NCBI GenBank assembly: GCA_013398615.1 | Contig: VZSR01001479.1 | Coordinates: 13,661,064 to 13,725,063 of the forward strand | DNA length: 64,000 nucleotides | Reading direction: 5' to 3' | Source of the DNA: Brachypodius melanocephalos | Lineage: Eukaryota; Chordata; Aves; Passeriformes; Pycnonotidae | Shown: piece by piece, positions 61,246 through 64,000 of the stretch | Layout: every line of letters starts with the position of its first letter | Position numbering within the stretch: the first letter of the stretch is position 1 | Position numbers and translations under genes: made by a program | The notes under the pieces: generated by a model | Databases searched by the model: none | What the model was told of the DNA's origin: nothing | The model's input: only the letters and a program-made list of their open reading frames with translations

Positions 61246-64000
61246 ATGACCTCACCTCCGACCAGGTTTCAGACTAACTTTTGCTGTCACATTCCTGCAA
61301 TGGCACTTCAGTACATATCACAGGTGAATTATCTCTGGATTTGCCTTTGGCTGGATCCAGTGCAGCTGGTTTTAGGTGTCTTCACTGCCCTGCCTGTTTT
61401 CCTCCCTGCTGTCATGCAGACCATTCCTCTCCCAGTCCAATGGGCATCTCCAGTACAGTGTACCCAGTGTGCTGGAGTTTCCCACTTCCCTCGGTGCAAA
61501 TACAGTTGAATACAGCATGAACAAATTTACCAAGAAAAGGCTTACACACCCTGTTCTGAAATGGCTCTGGAAAGCCAGTGCTGCCTCCCAAAACACAATG
61601 CTGCATTCCAACAGAGGAAATCAGGGGAGCTCAGCTGACAAAAGCAGAAAGGTCTAGTTGTGTTATATTTATTGCAGCCCACACAAGAGCAGCAAATAAA
61701 AGACACAGCAAAGTAATGGGGAACGTTAACAGAACTTCAGATTCCAGTGATATAGCTGGGAAATTGGTTCCCTATTTTTATACATGCCTCTCTTTATACA
61801 ACCTTCATTTAGACAGCAAAGGTTTCTCAAAATGGTTTACAATTTTATAAGGACCCATTGAGGTAAGAACATGGACTAAATTATTTGCCACATCATGAAA
61901 TGAACTTTTTTACACTCAGACAATAGGGAGTTTTAAATTCACACTGCACTTCAATCATTACTTATTTAAACCGGGAAAATCTTTTAAAACTTCAGACAAA
62001 AAAAAAAAAAAAAGTGAGATTCATTATACATAGTGCAAAAGCTACCAACTCATATACATGACATCAAGTCGTATATTACAGACATGAAGCTTTTCACATT
62101 TTACTGAATGTCATAAGGTTTGCAGTTCCCACATTGTGTTTCAGTATTTCTGCCAAAATTGCCAACAAAGAACGTGTCTTTAACTTCTCTGACCCTATTG
62201 TGTCAAAAACATCTCTCATGCACCCCATACTGTATCTTTTAGACCTACTTAGTGTTCATTTCTGAAATTTCAGAAATGCTCAATAGGAAAACCTCAGAAC
62301 ACACAATACAGCTTCTTTACATCTGGAACCATACATCAAAAATCATGGCTATGAAAAAATGTTCTTCAATTTTTTCCTCACAAATTTAATGAAGGAACTA
62401 CTAGTATTTCCACCAAAGTAAGCTGAATATTGTAAATGGCTAAAAAAAGAAGTAACTGAGCTGATAAAAAAGAAATTACTTTCGCCATTTAACTCTTTGG
62501 CAGGCCTTAAATATTCTACAAAGAAGAAAAGGCAGAGCTCATTAATTCTAATATCAAAATTGAAACTTCAAATTGATTAGTGTATTATTCACTGTATAAA
62601 ATTACTTTCTGTTTAGCTTCTGATTTACAGGCACCCTTAAATGTTTGTCTCCTTACTCATTAGGCATAGATAAAAAGAAATTATTCCAACGTAAGCATGT
62701 AAAAGGTCAGTAATTCTTGCCTGTATCTGGGCTCAACAAAGTCAAATATGAAACAAGTGTATCTCCTTCCTATTAATTAGTGCTGTGTATTCCTATTCCT
62801 ATTTTCTTTTACCAACCTTATGGATGTTTGAAGAAGATCTCTGATTATGATCCAGAAAAGATCCAGGATGTCCTTTAGGCAGAGCCTTCCAAAAGTGCCA
62901 TCTACTCCATAAAAGTATTTATCAACACAAAAGCTCCTTTGAGAAAGTAAATGCTTTCCTTTAACTCATACAATAGACATGAATTGAGCCACAGGGGCAG
63001 AAGAATCCTTTCCCTGGTTGAATTTAAAAATAAAAAGAATGCTGAAGATGCATTGCTTGCACAAGTTAGCATAATGGAAATAGTTCTGCTTTATTATTGA
63101 GAACAACCTATCACTGACCAGAGATACATATTAGAATAAAGGATCTGACATGGAAGCTGACACTTGTGTTTGAAATGCAAGCAGGTTGACATCTGGTAAA
63201 CTTCAACCAGTGACAGATAGCAAATGGCTGGGATTTACACTTTGGCAAAGATTTACACAAATCTTTACACAAAGATTGTCCATCCTAAGAGCAAAGCTCA
63301 GGAGTGCCACAGGTTACTCCCTAGAGTGTGCAAAGACTGTCAAGCAGATGATGTCCCCATGATCTGTATGCACTGAACTCTCCTGTCCAGAACACCATCT
63401 CACTGTACCTGTCTTCCTGCTTTTCCTCTGCAGCTGTACAGCACCCTGTTGTGGAGGTAAGGTCACACTCCGTCAGCAGCACCTACTGCATTCTATCCTG
63501 TTTCAAAACCAGGATGTACACAAATATTGAATTTCTGCACCATCAAAATAATATTATACGCTTTAACTTGTAATAGCTCAAAAGCAAACCCTTGGCTGGT
63601 TCTGTGCACAGCTGGTGGACATCAAGCAGTGGGGCCATTTAATCACTGACAGGGAATCAAATTCACACAAATTTTCAAATGCAGTGTATGCACACAACTT
63701 GTGCTTTAATTCCTGTGTACATAATAGCCATAGCACTTAAGCTTGCTCATTAACAGAAAGAATTCAAACAAGGCACAAGGCACATATTTCCCACAAAGCT
63801 TTCTATTTCTTTTATCAGGTCGCAGTTGCAGTTATACCAAGAGTGAAATTCATTCTAGAGTCTGTTTCCATGATAAATACATGGGCATCCAGGTTTGACT
63901 GTCTTGACTGAATCCTTGACGCTGCCAGGAGCATCCTTTTTGCAGTTTTTCATCCAAAAACATCAAACTATTTTCTTCAACAGTTGTTGTTATCAAGCTG
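61246..64000. other. AT-rich non-coding stretch
   Basis: No gene is recognised. It contains an A16 run (61998-62013) and a small hairpin (63247-63266, arms AAAGATTT/AAATCTTT with loop ACAC) followed by a partial repeat of the same unit. Nothing else stands out. Confidence 0.6.

Noticed and set aside
1..64000. CRISPR array, operon or prokaryotic system
   Set aside because: No regularly spaced direct repeats, no dense coding, and no ribosome-binding-site-led genes. Retroelement content and composition are those of a vertebrate.

Overview
The window looks like 64 kb of non-coding nuclear DNA from a bird, possibly a passerine. The main evidence is its repeats. It carries two 3' ends of CR1 LINEs, the dominant avian retroposon, and a solo LTR of a family I recognise from bird genomes. 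Base composition is AT-rich with low CpG, and there are the short microsatellites and A/T runs expected of vertebrate intergenic or deep intronic sequence. I found no host protein-coding gene, no convincing exon pair, no tRNA or rRNA gene and nothing bacterial. Almost all open frames are short chance frames. The only frames with recognisable protein similarity belong to retroelements.

Layout: 1-5044 is unremarkable AT-rich DNA. 5045-5634 is a complete solo LTR (580 bp, minus orientation, TG...CA ends, TATA box) inside a perfect 5-bp target-site duplication, ACCTG. 5635-6330 is a GC-richer stretch without a recognisable gene. 6331-32396 is AT-rich non-coding DNA. It holds a 42-bp motif present twice 2.8 kb apart (40/42 identical), several TAATTA-rich blocks that could be regulatory, a perfect 19-bp-arm hairpin at 25050-25095 and a few microsatellites. 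32397-32955 holds a decayed pol fragment of a Ty3/gypsy-type LTR retrotransposon, covering the end of reverse transcriptase and the start of RNase H. 32956-57356 is again non-coding, with low-complexity tracts, a G-quadruplex/telomere-like run beside (TTTG)7, and one 127-codon frame of unknown meaning. 57357 to about 58965 is a minus-strand CR1 LINE in which the start of the ORF1 esterase domain is joined to the C-terminal part of ORF2, with the endonuclease and most of the reverse transcriptase missing. 60858-61245 is an older, more diverged CR1 3' end in the same orientation.

No genes work together here. The window records at least four retroelement insertions of different kinds and ages in otherwise gene-free DNA. 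The most unusual item is the Ty3/gypsy pol relic, because such elements are scarce in birds. No previously undescribed functional system could be supported from the sequence.
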